Source of the DNA: Clostridiales bacterium
Lineage (GTDB): Bacteria > Bacillota > Clostridia > Christensenellales > Borkfalkiaceae
Assembly (NCBI GenBank): GCA_015055545.1
Contig: SVHY01000003.1
Location: forward strand, 1 to 64,000
Direction of reading: 5' to 3'
Length of the DNA: 64,000 nucleotides
The notes under the pieces: model-generated
What the model was told of the DNA's origin: nothing
Seen by the model: only the letters and a program-made list of their open reading frames with translations
The model's database searches: none
Shown: in pieces, positions 36,854 to 46,962 of the stretch
Layout of the letters: every line of letters starts with the position of its first letter
How positions within the stretch are numbered: position 1 is the first letter of the stretch
Translations under genes and position numbers: made by a program

Positions 36854-36906
36854 CTCAACCAAAACACAGGACAGCCGTTGGCTGTCCTGTATTTTGCTTT
36901 CGGCGA
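36854..36906 (+). repeat. 53-bp att-adjacent repeat, copy 2
   Basis: Identical to 35356-35408. Confidence 0.88.
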
Positions 36907-37016
36907 TAAAAAACAACATATCGTTGAAAAATCAATTTGCTGTATTTGCTTGACAGGCGGAAAACGTTTGTGATATAATATAAAAAATGGTCGGAAAGAC
37001 CGAAAAAAGGAGAGAA

Positions 37017-38132
37017 ATGATGGCAAATTACAACATTCCAGAAAAAGCAAGAGTAGCAGTTTTAACCGGCGCGAAAAAGATTGAAATCTTTGAGCTCCCC
37101 GTTCCCGAAATCGGCGACGACGAAGTTCTCGTGAAAGTGGAACAAACGGGTATTTGCGGTACGGACGTACACGAATACAAGGGCGATCCGTTCGGATATA
37201 TCCCCGTAGAACTTGGTCATGAAGGTACGGGTACGGTTGTGAAAATGGGTAAAAACGTAACGACGGACTATTACGGAAAACCGCTTGCGGTGGGCGATAA
37301 AATCGTTACGGGGCTTAAACCCTGCGGTGTTTGCGATACCTGCAAGAACGACCCCGAACATATCCACCTTTGCCCCAACGGCGAAATTTTCGGCTTGATG
37401 CCCGGCGAAGCGGCGTATAAGAATTTCAACGGCTGGTTCGGCGAATACATTAAAATCAATGCGGGCGGCGTTATCTTTAACGTGAGCGATATGGACGTGG
37501 ATTTACGTACCTTAATCGAACCGGCGGCGGTTGTCGTGCACGCAGTGGAACAAGCGAAACAAATCTTCAACTTCAAACAAGGTTCGTACGTTTTGGTACA
37601 AGGCTGTGGCCCGATCGGGTTGTTGCTCCTTACCACCGTTCGTACGATGGGCGTTCGTAATATTATCGCGGTGGACGGCGATGAAAAACGTTTGGCTATG
37701 GCGAAGAAGTTGGGCGCGGCGTATACCGTGAACTTCTTGAAAGAAAACGCGATTGAAAAAATCCAACAAATCACGGGTACGGGCGCGGAAATGGCGTTCC
37801 AATGCACGGGTTCGCCCAAGGCGGCAAGCACCATTTGGAAATACGTTCGTCGCGGCGGTTCGATGTGCGAACTCGGGTTCTTCGTGGACAACGGCGACAC
37901 CACCTATAACCCCCACCAAGACATCTGCAACAAGGAAATCAAGGTTATCGGGTCTTGGACGTATCAAGCAAAAGACTGGATGCAGGCTTGCGACGTTTTG
38001 AAAGAAGCGCAAAAGGACGGCTTGCCCGTAGAAGAATTGCTCACGCATAAGTACGCGCTTGCGGATATCAACGAAGCTATGGAAATGAATATCAGCATGC
38101 AAGGCTTGAAGATTGTCGTAAAAGGCGAATAA
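37017..38132 (+). CDS. Zinc-dependent alcohol/polyol dehydrogenase (MDR family)
   Basis: GICGTDVHEYKGDPFGY, GHEGTGTVVKMG, CDTCKNDPEHIHLC, GCGPIGLLLLTTVRTMG. Confidence 0.88.
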   Translation: MMANYNIPEKARVAVLTGAKKIEIFELPVPEIGDDEVLVKVEQTGICGTDVHEYKGDPFGYIPVELGHEGTGTVVKMGKNVTTDYYGKPLAVGDKIVTGLKPCGVCDTCKNDPEHIHLCPNGEIFGLMPGEAAYKNFNGWFGEYIKINAGGVIFNVSDMDVDLRTLIEPAAVVVHAVEQAKQIFNFKQGSYVLVQGCGPIGLLLLTTVRTMGVRNIIAVDGDEKRLAMAKKLGAAYTVNFLKENAIEKIQQITGTGAEMAFQCTGSPKAASTIWKYVRRGGSMCELGFFVDNGDTTYNPHQDICNKEIKVIGSWTYQAKDWMQACDVLKEAQKDGLPVEELLTHKYALADINEAMEMNISMQGLKIVVKGE

Positions 38133-38221
38133 TCCGAAACGATAAAAAAGGGCGTTCCCAAGTGGAGCGCTCTTTCTCTTGCGCAGAAAAACACGATTGC
38201 AACGAAAAGCAACCGTGTTTT

Positions 38222-38461
38222 TTAATTTTCAGTTAATCCCAAAATATAATGGGGGTCTAAATCAAGCTCTTTGCAAAGTTTGGCAAAGGTATCGAGTTTT
38301 GGAAGTTTTTTGGTGGTACGATATTGTGTAACCATTTCTGGGGAAACGCCGATACGCTTAGCAATTTCAATCGTGGTCAAACCGCTATTTTTCAACTCTT
38401 CGCTTAATCTTGTTTTTATAATCTCATTTTCCATACAAATATTATAACCAATAGTTAGCAA
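38222..38461 (-). CDS. XRE-family regulator
   Basis: LKNSGLTTIEIAKRIGVSPEMVTQYRTTKKLPKLDTFAKLC. Confidence 0.85.
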   Translation of the reverse strand: MLTIGYNICMENEIIKTRLSEELKNSGLTTIEIAKRIGVSPEMVTQYRTTKKLPKLDTFAKLCKELDLDPHYILGLTEN

Positions 38462-38467
38462 AAATAC

Positions 38468-38497
38468 TTGACAACTAACCGTTGGTTAGTGTATAAT
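38468..38497 (+). promoter_or_regulatory. Promoter with CTAACCGTTGGTTAG operator in the spacer
   Basis: TTGACA-N18-TATAAT with palindrome at 38475-38489. Confidence 0.78.
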
Positions 38498-38530
38498 ATT
38501 TTTGGTAAATCAATTTTGGAGGTTTTTTAA

Positions 38531-39130
38531 ATGTTTTGTAAGCAATGTGGCACAAATATGGGTAATAATGCGTTTTGCCCCAATTGTAATCGACAAGCCG
38601 CGATAACTACAACCCCGCCGACATTTAACGGTGAAATGGGGATAAGCTTTGCGGACAGCGTAGATGGGGCTATGGCAATCCCCGCGCAAACGAGCAGTAA
38701 TTCTGGATTTTTTAAGACGAAGAAAAAAATATGGATACCGTTGCTTGTTGTTTCTTTGGCGTTAATTCATGTGCTGGCAATCGTATTACTGTTCGTGCTT
38801 ACAAATAGAGTGAGCGACGATCCGTATGAAGTAGCGGGAAATTTGAGGAGCGCAGGATATGAGGTCGAGATAACGGATGAAGAAGAGATAGGTTTGTATA
38901 CTCCTTTTTCGGGTGTGCAATATATAATTAGGGCGACGAATATATTTGACGAAAACGATATGGCGATTTTCTTGTTTTGCGATTCGCGTGATACAGCGCG
39001 ATCAATTGCTAAAGCGGTGGAGCTTGAGTGGGAATTAATGGATGTTGGATATCTGGAGACCGTTATTGTGGATTATGACGGGGCGGTGGCGTATATAGGA
39101 ACAGTAGCAGCAATAGATGCGGCAAAATAA
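38531..39130 (+). CDS. Zinc-ribbon membrane protein
   Basis: MFCKQCGTNMGNNAFCPNCNRQ plus one TM. Confidence 0.75.
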   Translation: MFCKQCGTNMGNNAFCPNCNRQAAITTTPPTFNGEMGISFADSVDGAMAIPAQTSSNSGFFKTKKKIWIPLLVVSLALIHVLAIVLLFVLTNRVSDDPYEVAGNLRSAGYEVEITDEEEIGLYTPFSGVQYIIRATNIFDENDMAIFLFCDSRDTARSIAKAVELEWELMDVGYLETVIVDYDGAVAYIGTVAAIDAAK

Positions 39131-39149
39131 AGTTTGGAGGTTGTAGAAT

Positions 39150-39515
39150 ATGAAATGTATGCAGTGTGGAATGGAAAATACAAACGACAGTGTGTATTGT
39201 GTTGGGTGTGGGGCAAAATTAACGCAATCTAATCAATCAAACACTCAACAGTATGCTATCAGCGGTGCACCGAGTATTGTGTGCGAATTGAATTTGGCGC
39301 AAAGAGCGGCAAAATTGTTGATGGTTTTGATGACGGTATTTCAAGGCATTTTAATTCTACCGCTTTTTTGGTGGTTGCCTATGACGATTACTTATTGTAA
39401 TGGTGTAAACCATGGACGGCGGGTAGGTAGTGCTATGATAGCATGGACGATTTTGTTGGGAAATCCTTATGCAGGTATTCTTATGTGTATGGGGGATAGA
39501 CAAAACAGCAAATAA
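39150..39515 (+). CDS. Zinc-ribbon membrane protein
   Basis: MKCMQCGMENTNDSVYCVGCGAKL plus TM segments. Confidence 0.75.
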   Translation: MKCMQCGMENTNDSVYCVGCGAKLTQSNQSNTQQYAISGAPSIVCELNLAQRAAKLLMVLMTVFQGILILPLFWWLPMTITYCNGVNHGRRVGSAMIAWTILLGNPYAGILMCMGDRQNSK

Positions 39516-39535
39516 TAAATTACATACCATATTTA

Positions 39536-39580
39536 GACGGCTCGCGAAAGGGGATTTTCCCCTTTCGCGAGTTGGCTTTA
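39536..39580 (+). terminator. Rho-independent terminator
   Basis: CTCGCGAAAGGGG-ATTTT-CCCCTTTCGCGAG. Confidence 0.6.
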
Positions 39581-39749
39581 TTATATCCAAACAAATAAAC
39601 TGCCAATCGGAAGGTGTTTCAAAGCGGATTGCAACGGCGTTGAAAAATAAATAATTGCATTTATCAAACAAAAACGATTGGCTTAAAAGCGTTGGCATAG
39701 TATAATAATTTTATTAAAATTGCAAAGATTGCAAAAAAAAGGAGCAGTT

Positions 39750-40568
39750 ATGAAAAAATTTTTAAAAACTTGTATGGTAGGTGTTTTGGCTGTAAGCGCA
39801 ATCGGTTCGATGAGCGCTTGTAAGGAAGATGCAAAAGAAACGATTTACGTTGATACGAACGCGTATTTCGCGCCGTTTGAATATTACGACGGTACGCAAA
39901 TCAAGGGCGTAGACGTGGATATTATGAACAAAGTCGGGGCAAAACTTGGCAAGAAAGTTGTGTTTGAAAACACCGATTTCGACGTGATTATCGACAACGT
40001 AGCCAGCGGCAAGAAATACGATTGCGGCGCGGCAGGGATTACGATTACCGACGAACGCGCGGCGAAAGTGGATTTCTCCAATCCCTATTATACGTCCGTA
40101 CAATACGTAATTTACAAAGCGGACGATACGTCGTTTGAAGTGAAAACGGCGACGGACGGTACGGCTTGCGTGTTCTGGTCTGATTTGATGGGTAAGCAAA
40201 TCGGCGTACAACGCGACACGACGGGGGATATTTTCGTAAACTACGAAATGGAAGAAGGCGAACTCGTTGGCACGACGGGCGATTGCACGCAGTACGATAA
40301 CGCGCAGCTTGCCGTGGACGCTATCGGCGCAAACCGTATGGACGTAGTAGTGGTAGACGAATTGCCGGCGCAATACATTTGTAACGCGAACGACGATTAC
40401 GTTTGCAAGGCGTTGTATTACGACTTAGACACGGCTACGGAAGAACAGTACGCGATTTGCGTAACCAAGGGGAATAAAGAATTGCTCGACGCTATCAACG
40501 CCGTTTTGGCTGAACTTGGCGAAGAGGGGATCAACGAGCTCGTTTCTAAACACCTTGGTTTGGAATAA
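39750..40568 (+). CDS. Amino-acid ABC transporter substrate-binding lipoprotein
   Basis: Lipobox SMSAC; YFAPFEYYDGTQIKGVDVDIMNKVGAKLGKKV. Confidence 0.88.
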   Translation: MKKFLKTCMVGVLAVSAIGSMSACKEDAKETIYVDTNAYFAPFEYYDGTQIKGVDVDIMNKVGAKLGKKVVFENTDFDVIIDNVASGKKYDCGAAGITITDERAAKVDFSNPYYTSVQYVIYKADDTSFEVKTATDGTACVFWSDLMGKQIGVQRDTTGDIFVNYEMEEGELVGTTGDCTQYDNAQLAVDAIGANRMDVVVVDELPAQYICNANDDYVCKALYYDLDTATEEQYAICVTKGNKELLDAINAVLAELGEEGINELVSKHLGLE

Positions 40569-40598
40569 TAACGAATTTACAGGATTGTTAGCAAAAGT

Positions 40599-41312
40599 AT
40601 GCTTTTTAATTTAAACGGAACTTTTATACAAGACGTCGTAAAAATTTTTACGTCGGCGGAATATATGGAGATGTTGCTGGAAGGGCTGAAATGTACCTTG
40701 CTCATTTCTTTCGGCGCGGCTATGGTTGGGATTTTGCTTGGCATGTTGGTTGCCGTCGTAAAAATTATTCCGTCCAAAAGCCCCGTCATGAAAGTTTTGA
40801 ATGTCGTTTGCGACGTGTATACCACCATTTTCCGCGGTACGCCTATGGCGTTGCAGTTGTTTTTGATGGCGTTCGTCATCTTTGCTATTCGCGGATTTCC
40901 TATGGAATTGGTTGCCATTCTTGCGTTCGGTATCAACTCGGGTGCGTACGTATCCGAAGCCATTCGCGCAGGGATACTCTCCGTTGATATCGGTCAAACG
41001 GAGGCGGGCAGAGCACTGGGGCTGTCGTACGGCAAAACCATGTGGAAAATCGTTATTCCGCAAGCGATTAAAAACGTTATTCCCGCAATCGGTAACGAAC
41101 TGATTGCCTTGATTAAGGAAACGTCTATCGTTTCCATGGTCGGTATGTACGATTTGACCTCGGTTGCGAAGATTTTAGGCGGCGGTAGGTATTTAGCAAG
41201 TTATATTGCTCCCATGACCGTGGCGGCGTTGTTCTATCTCGCTATCGTGTATTCGCTTACTTTCGTGATAAAATTGATTGAAAGGAGATTGAGAGCAAGT
41301 GATAAGCGTTAA
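40599..41312 (+). CDS. Amino-acid ABC transporter permease
   Basis: [60 protein letters not shown]. Confidence 0.93.
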   Translation: MLFNLNGTFIQDVVKIFTSAEYMEMLLEGLKCTLLISFGAAMVGILLGMLVAVVKIIPSKSPVMKVLNVVCDVYTTIFRGTPMALQLFLMAFVIFAIRGFPMELVAILAFGINSGAYVSEAIRAGILSVDIGQTEAGRALGLSYGKTMWKIVIPQAIKNVIPAIGNELIALIKETSIVSMVGMYDLTSVAKILGGGRYLASYIAPMTVAALFYLAIVYSLTFVIKLIERRLRASDKR

Positions 41313-42084
41313 AAACGTATATAAAAGTTTTGGAAAATTGAACGTATTAAACGGCGTTTCGCTTGATATTCAGCAGGGCGAAAAAGTGGTCATTATCGGC
41401 CCGTCGGGCTCGGGGAAGTCTACCTTGCTCCGTTGTATGAACCTGTTGGAAACGCCTGAAAAGGGCGAAGTGTGGTTGGACGGGAAACTTCTCACCGCCG
41501 CCGACCCGTCTTTGCACGAGAATATGTCCACGAAAAAGGAACGCAAAGCCTTTGAAAAGGAATACGGCGTGAATATCAATACGGGCAGAGCGCAAATGGG
41601 TATGGTATTCCAGCATTTCAATCTGTTCAATAACCTTACCGTTATGGGGAACATGATTTTAGCCCCCGTAGAATTGAAATTGAAATCCAAAGAACAGGCG
41701 ACGAAGGACGCGGAGGCGTTACTTGCCCGTATCGGTTTGTTGGAGAAAAAGGACGTATATCCCGCTACGCTTTCGGGTGGTCAAAAACAACGTATCGCCA
41801 TTGCACGGGCGCTCAATATGAACCCTAAAGCCTTGCTTTTCGACGAGCCTACGTCCGCGTTAGACCCCGAAATGGTTGGGGAAGTGTTGGCGCTTATGAA
41901 GGATTTGGCGGACGAGGGAATAACCATGGTTATCGTTACGCACGAAATGGGTTTTGCGCGCGAGATTGCTAACCGCATAATCTTCATTGACGAAGGCGTT
42001 ATCAAAGAAGAAAACGCGCCCCAAGAATTTTTCTCTAATCCTAAGGACGCGAGATTAAAGGAATTTTTACTGAAAGTTTTGTAA
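41299..42084 (+). CDS. Amino-acid ABC transporter ATP-binding protein
   Basis: [47 protein letters not shown]. Confidence 0.95.
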   Translation: MISVKNVYKSFGKLNVLNGVSLDIQQGEKVVIIGPSGSGKSTLLRCMNLLETPEKGEVWLDGKLLTAADPSLHENMSTKKERKAFEKEYGVNINTGRAQMGMVFQHFNLFNNLTVMGNMILAPVELKLKSKEQATKDAEALLARIGLLEKKDVYPATLSGGQKQRIAIARALNMNPKALLFDEPTSALDPEMVGEVLALMKDLADEGITMVIVTHEMGFAREIANRIIFIDEGVIKEENAPQEFFSNPKDARLKEFLLKVL

Positions 42085-42246
42085 ATAAAAATCGAAATGA
42101 TAACGGACGGCTAAAAACCGTCCGTTGTTTTCACTTTTTGATAATTTTTATCAAGGAATGTGTTTTTTTGGTGAAAATTCAATTGCAAAATAAAATTGAA
42201 TATGATATAATATAGACAAGTTAAAAACTAAGGAGGATTTGTTTCA

Positions 42247-43758
42247 ATGAACAAGTTTTTTAAAGCTACGGGCTTTGATCCCGTTGCTAAGAAAACAAGT
42301 GTCAAAACGGAAATCGTTGCAGGTATCGTTACGTTCCTTGCGATGGCGTACATTTTGACGGTTAACCCCGCGCAGATTTTGGTCGGGATGGAAGATGCGG
42401 CTGCGTATTGGCCCTCGGTGTTTATGGCAACCGCGCTCGGTGCGGTTATCGGTACGCTACTTATGGCGTTCCTTGCGAAAATGCCCCTTGCACAGGCGTC
42501 GGGTATGGGTTTGAACTCACTACTCGGTGGTTTGGTTGCGCTTTGGGCGGCGGATACGTACGGTGTGCGTTTCACGATCGGACAAGCGTTTTTGATGGTG
42601 CTTATTTCGGGCGTTATCTTCTTGCTTTTGTCCCTTATCAAGATTAAAGGCAAAACGTTTAGAGAACTCGTGTTCGACGGTATGCCCGTTGCAGTTCGCG
42701 GCGCTATTTCCGTAGGTATCGGTTTGTTTATCGCGTACATAGGTTTCCAAAACGCAGGCGTTATCGTTACCAACGATTATACGCAAGTAGGGCTCGTTAG
42801 CTTTACCAACTGGGGTACGCAAATCGTAAACAACGGCAACCCCGAATCGTTTGCGGCAAAAACGGCAGTCGTTGCACTTTTGGGCTTGTTCTTTATCGCG
42901 ATTTTAGATAAACTCAACGTAAAAGGCTCGATTATTTTCGGTATTCTTGGCGCGACGATCGTCGGTATTCCTTTCGGCGTTACCGATTTGAGCGTGCTTG
43001 CAGGAAGTGGTAGTGTTTCTTGGAAATTCTGGGATAACTTCAAGAACTTCTTCACGGGCGATTACACCGTATTCGGTTCGTTTACCGATGCGTTTAAGAC
43101 GGGCTTCCCCGCAGGTTCGGTGTTCACCGTAATCATGGTTATCGTAACGATGTGTATGATCGATATGTTCGATACGATGGGTACGATCGTCGGTTGCTGC
43201 GGCGGTAACAGAATTTTGTCCGACGAAAACAACAAGCCGTATAATTACGGTAAGATTATGCTCTCCGATGCAGTAGCTACCTGTGCAGGCGCTATGCTCG
43301 GTACGTCCACGGTTACGACGTTCGTTGAATCGGGTGCGGGCGTATCCGCAGGCGGTAGAACGGGTCTTACGGCGTTCACCACGGCATGTATGTTCTTCCT
43401 TTCCATGTTTGCATTGCCTTTGTTTGCGGCGATTCCCTCCGCGGCAGCGGCTTCCGCGCTCATCTACGTAGGCGTACTCATGATGAAGAATAACGTAAAA
43501 TCGGTAGATTTCAGCAACGCGATCAACGCAACGGCGGCGTTCCTTACCATCGTAGTTATGGTTCTTTCCTATTCGATTACGAAGGGTATCGGTATCGGTC
43601 TTCTTTCCTATACGTTGATGTCCGCTTTGTCCTATCTCGTTGAGCTTATTAAGTATGCTATTACGAAACAGGATAAACCCGTTTGGAACGTATCCATAGT
43701 AGCAATCGTCATTTCTGCGATTTTCTGCGTATACTTCTTCGTTCCCGTGGTTATTTAA
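42247..43758 (+). CDS. NCS2 family purine permease (AzgA/PbuG-like)
   Basis: EIVAGIVTFLAMAYILTVNPAQIL, DMFDTMGTIVG, SGAGVSAGGRTGLTA. Confidence 0.9.
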   Translation: MNKFFKATGFDPVAKKTSVKTEIVAGIVTFLAMAYILTVNPAQILVGMEDAAAYWPSVFMATALGAVIGTLLMAFLAKMPLAQASGMGLNSLLGGLVALWAADTYGVRFTIGQAFLMVLISGVIFLLLSLIKIKGKTFRELVFDGMPVAVRGAISVGIGLFIAYIGFQNAGVIVTNDYTQVGLVSFTNWGTQIVNNGNPESFAAKTAVVALLGLFFIAILDKLNVKGSIIFGILGATIVGIPFGVTDLSVLAGSGSVSWKFWDNFKNFFTGDYTVFGSFTDAFKTGFPAGSVFTVIMVIVTMCMIDMFDTMGTIVGCCGGNRILSDENNKPYNYGKIMLSDAVATCAGAMLGTSTVTTFVESGAGVSAGGRTGLTAFTTACMFFLSMFALPLFAAIPSAAAASALIYVGVLMMKNNVKSVDFSNAINATAAFLTIVVMVLSYSITKGIGIGLLSYTLMSALSYLVELIKYAITKQDKPVWNVSIVAIVISAIFCVYFFVPVVI

Positions 43759-43818
43759 ACCTAGCAATTAAAAAAAAACAAAAAACCGAAATCCTTTTTA
43801 ACAGGGTTTCGGTTTTTT

Positions 43819-44019
43819 TTATTCTATTTCCGCAAAAAATTCATCGAATGATACGTCGAACGCCTTGACGAGTGCGATAATATAACTCGCTTTCGGTTCG
43901 TTGACGTTTCGTTCCCAATAATCCACGGCTTTCTGGCTCGCTCCGACAATTTTTGCAAGCTGCATTTGCGATAAGTCCTTTTCTATCCTCAATTCCTTAA
44001 TTCTTTCGCCAAGTTTCAT
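43819..44019 (-). CDS. XRE-family regulator
   Basis: IKELRIEKDLSQMQLAKIVGASQKAVDYWERNVNEPKASYIIALVKAFDVS. Confidence 0.9.
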   Translation of the reverse strand: MKLGERIKELRIEKDLSQMQLAKIVGASQKAVDYWERNVNEPKASYIIALVKAFDVSFDEFFAEIE

Positions 44020-44030
44020 AATAATAGTAT

Positions 44031-44081
44031 AGAAGAAAACTTCTAAAAATGCTTGACAAAGAAGAAAACTTCTTGTATAAT
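44031..44081 (+). promoter_or_regulatory. Divergent promoter with AGAAGAAAACTTCT operators
   Basis: Palindromes at 44031-44044 and 44060-44073; TTGACA-N17-TATAAT. Confidence 0.82.
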
Positions 44082-44112
44082 ATTGTCATATAATAATTTT
44101 TAGGAGTGGATT

Positions 44113-44625
44113 ATGGAAAAGAAACGGGCGATAGATTGGGTAAGGAACGCAGTTATCGGTTGCATGGCGTTGTTGGGAATATTGACGTTGGCGTTTCCAC
44201 TGTTGTCAATAGAAACGGGCACAAGCAAATACAGTGAAAACGGATTTTACTTTTTATCCTTTAAGGATAGTCAGCTTGTGAAAGGATCGTTGGGCGGTAG
44301 AATGGCTACTGTGTATGGGGTAAGTGCGATTGCGCAACTTTGTATGGGGATTGTAGCGACAGGGTTGACGATTTACACGTTTTTTACGAAGAAACGGGCG
44401 ACGAAGAAATGCGACGTGACTGTGATAGTTTTAACTGCTTTATCTTGTTTGCTTTATTTCACTTGGAGTACTTATACCAAAATCAGTTTAGCGGACAGTA
44501 AAAACGTAATGTTTCAGCGCTTGGCGGTAAGTTCGGGTGAAAGTGCATATATACCGTTGTTGCTTTGGTTGGTATTATTGGTGGGGTATATCGTTGTGAA
44601 AACGGTGGGAAAAACGAATAAATAG
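44113..44625 (+). CDS. Small membrane protein, tandem paralogue 1
   Basis: MEKKRAIDWVRNAVIGCMALLGILTLAFPLLS; ~4 TM. Confidence 0.7.
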   Translation: MEKKRAIDWVRNAVIGCMALLGILTLAFPLLSIETGTSKYSENGFYFLSFKDSQLVKGSLGGRMATVYGVSAIAQLCMGIVATGLTIYTFFTKKRATKKCDVTVIVLTALSCLLYFTWSTYTKISLADSKNVMFQRLAVSSGESAYIPLLLWLVLLVGYIVVKTVGKTNK

Positions 44626-44634
44626 GAGTGAATT

Positions 44635-45159
44635 ATGGAAAAGAAAAGAGCGATAGATTGGGTAAGAAACGTAGTTATTGGTTGTATGGCGTTGTTGGGA
44701 ATATTGACGTTGGCGTTTCCACTGTTGTCGGTGGGAACGGGTGCGAATGCGTACAGCGAAAACGGGTTCCATTTTTTATCCTTTAAGGGCAGCAAATTTG
44801 TAAGCTTTCGCGACGGGGATACAAAAGGCATAAATTTTATGGCAGTTTCGGTAATTCAGCTTTGCATGGGGATTGTGGCGACAGGGTTGGCGATTTACGC
44901 GTTCTTTACGAAGAAACGGGCAACGAAGAAATGCGACGTAACCGTTATCATACTGACGGCGATTATCTGCGTTTCGTATTTAAGTGAGAGTATTTTACTA
45001 AAACAGGACTTTCTGGATTTCGGTTATAGAAATTTTTACTTTCTACATAAAAGCGGACGATTGGAAACGGTAACGAGAGCCTATATTCCGCTGGTGCTTT
45101 GGTTGATAATGTTAGTCGGGTATATTGTCGTAAAGGCAGTAGAGAAATCGAATAAATAA
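44635..45159 (+). CDS. Small membrane protein, tandem paralogue 2
   Basis: Nearly identical N-terminus to 44113-44625. Confidence 0.7.
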   Translation: MEKKRAIDWVRNVVIGCMALLGILTLAFPLLSVGTGANAYSENGFHFLSFKGSKFVSFRDGDTKGINFMAVSVIQLCMGIVATGLAIYAFFTKKRATKKCDVTVIILTAIICVSYLSESILLKQDFLDFGYRNFYFLHKSGRLETVTRAYIPLVLWLIMLVGYIVVKAVEKSNK

Positions 45160-45318
45160 AATCAAATAAATAAATTTAACGCGCCTGTAAATGGGGCGCG
45201 TAGCTTTTTTGCAAAATATATACGAAAAAGCGGAAAAAGCGTATTATTTTCAGTTGCATATTTCCATCAATCGTGATAAAATGAAAGCGTAAAAAAACGT
45301 AAAAGGAAGGGAAGAAAT

Positions 45319-46806
45319 ATGTTTGAAAAAATCACGCCCGAACAAGCGGGATTTTCAGCAGAAAGCGTTATTGAATTTATCAACAAAGCGCAAAAACGCG
45401 GTGCGTCTACGCACGGAATATTAATGATGAAAGGCGATAAAATTTTCGCCGAAGCGTATTGGAAACCGTTTCATCAAGATTTTTGCCACAGAATGTATTC
45501 GCAGACGAAAAGTTTCGTCGGCATTGCAATCGGGCTTTTGCAAGAAGAGGGCAAGCTTTCTATTTATGATAAAATCGTGGACTACTTCCCCGAAAAAATC
45601 GACGGCAAACTTGCGAAATATTTGAAAGATCAAACGATTAAAGACATGCTTACGATGTCTACGATTGGCAATCCTGCCGATTATTGGTTTACGTCTAAAT
45701 ACGACGATAGAACGCAGTTGTATTTGAACGACGATAGAAACGGTGCGCCGCATGCGTCGGGCACGATTTGGCAGTACGACAGCTCCGGTTCGCAAGTGCT
45801 TTCGGCGCTCGTAGAAAAATTGTCGGGCAAGAGCTTGCTCGATTATATGAAAGAAAAACTGTTCAACGAAATGGGCACGTTCCAAACGGCGACGGTGCTC
45901 AAATGCCGCAACGGGGATTCGTGGGGGGATTCGGCTATGGTTTGTACGCTCCGCGATATCGCGTCGTTCGGGCGTTTGCTTATGCAAAAAGGCGTTTGGA
46001 ACGGTAAGCGTTTGATGAACGAAGAATATATCCGCGAGGCAACGTCTAAAGTGGTGGATAACAAAATGGACGCGCATTATTGTGCGTATCACCAAGGCTA
46101 CGGCTATCAAATTTGGACGGTAGCGAACGGCGGGTTTATGTTCAATGGTATGGGCGATCAGGTTACGCTTTGTTATCCCGAGCAAGACTTGCTCTTTACG
46201 TTCAATTCGGATAATCAAGGCACGAATTTGGTGCGCCAAGCGTTCGTAGTCAATTTTGAGGATATGTTCGTGGAAAAGGCGCAGAATACGCCGTTGCCCG
46301 AAAACAAAGCGGCAAACGAAAAGCTTGCAAAACTTATCGACGGCTTGAAGTTGCGCGCGGTACAAGGCGAAGAAGATTCGGCGTTTAGACAAGAGCTGGA
46401 CGGACAGGAATATATTTGCGACGAAAACCCGATGGGGATTACTAAATTTTCCTTCCACTTTACCGATAAAACGAAAGGCGAACTGCGGTATACGAAAGCG
46501 TCGGGCGAAAAAGTGTTGCCCTTTGGCGTGAATTACAACGAGTTCGGCAAATTCCCCGAATACGGGTATTCCAACGATTTCGGCGGGGTTAGAACGACGG
46601 ACGGATTTTTGTACGACGACGCGGTTTCCTTTGCTTGGTTGGAAGAAAAGAAATTGCTCGTCTACGCGCAGGTTATCGACCGCTACTTTGGGAACGTGAG
46701 CATGATTTTCGCGTTTAAGGACAATTACGCAACGGCGAAATTTACGAAGACGGCGGAAGATTTTATGTGGGATTATAACGGCGTTATGTCGGCGCATAAA
46801 GCATAA
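45319..46806 (+). CDS. Serine hydrolase (beta-lactamase/class C family)
   Basis: RMYSQTKSFVGIAIGLLQEEGKLSI (SxxK), QYDSSGSQVLSALVEKLSGKSL (YxS-like). Confidence 0.85.
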   Translation: MFEKITPEQAGFSAESVIEFINKAQKRGASTHGILMMKGDKIFAEAYWKPFHQDFCHRMYSQTKSFVGIAIGLLQEEGKLSIYDKIVDYFPEKIDGKLAKYLKDQTIKDMLTMSTIGNPADYWFTSKYDDRTQLYLNDDRNGAPHASGTIWQYDSSGSQVLSALVEKLSGKSLLDYMKEKLFNEMGTFQTATVLKCRNGDSWGDSAMVCTLRDIASFGRLLMQKGVWNGKRLMNEEYIREATSKVVDNKMDAHYCAYHQGYGYQIWTVANGGFMFNGMGDQVTLCYPEQDLLFTFNSDNQGTNLVRQAFVVNFEDMFVEKAQNTPLPENKAANEKLAKLIDGLKLRAVQGEEDSAFRQELDGQEYICDENPMGITKFSFHFTDKTKGELRYTKASGEKVLPFGVNYNEFGKFPEYGYSNDFGGVRTTDGFLYDDAVSFAWLEEKKLLVYAQVIDRYFGNVSMIFAFKDNYATAKFTKTAEDFMWDYNGVMSAHKA

Positions 46807-46834
46807 ATTATTTTTCTGTAAAGGCGTATATCGG

Positions 46835-46863
46835 CTTGACAAAGCCGTTTGAATAAGATATAA
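46835..46863 (+). promoter_or_regulatory. purA promoter
   Basis: TTGACA-N17-TATAAT. Confidence 0.7.
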
Positions 46864-46870
46864 TGTTAAG

Positions 46871-46920
46871 AGAAAACGAGAGCGTTTTCTGCCCGATAGG
46901 GAGAAAATGCTCGGTTTTTT
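46871..46920 (+). promoter_or_regulatory. Candidate attenuator upstream of purA
   Basis: AGAAAACG-AGAG-CGTTTTCT overlaps GAGCGTTTTCTGCCC-GATA-GGGAGAAAATGCTC followed by GGTTTTTT. Confidence 0.5.
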
Positions 46921-46962
46921 CGCGTGTTTGGATAAAAAAGGGAAGATCAAAGGAGAATTATC

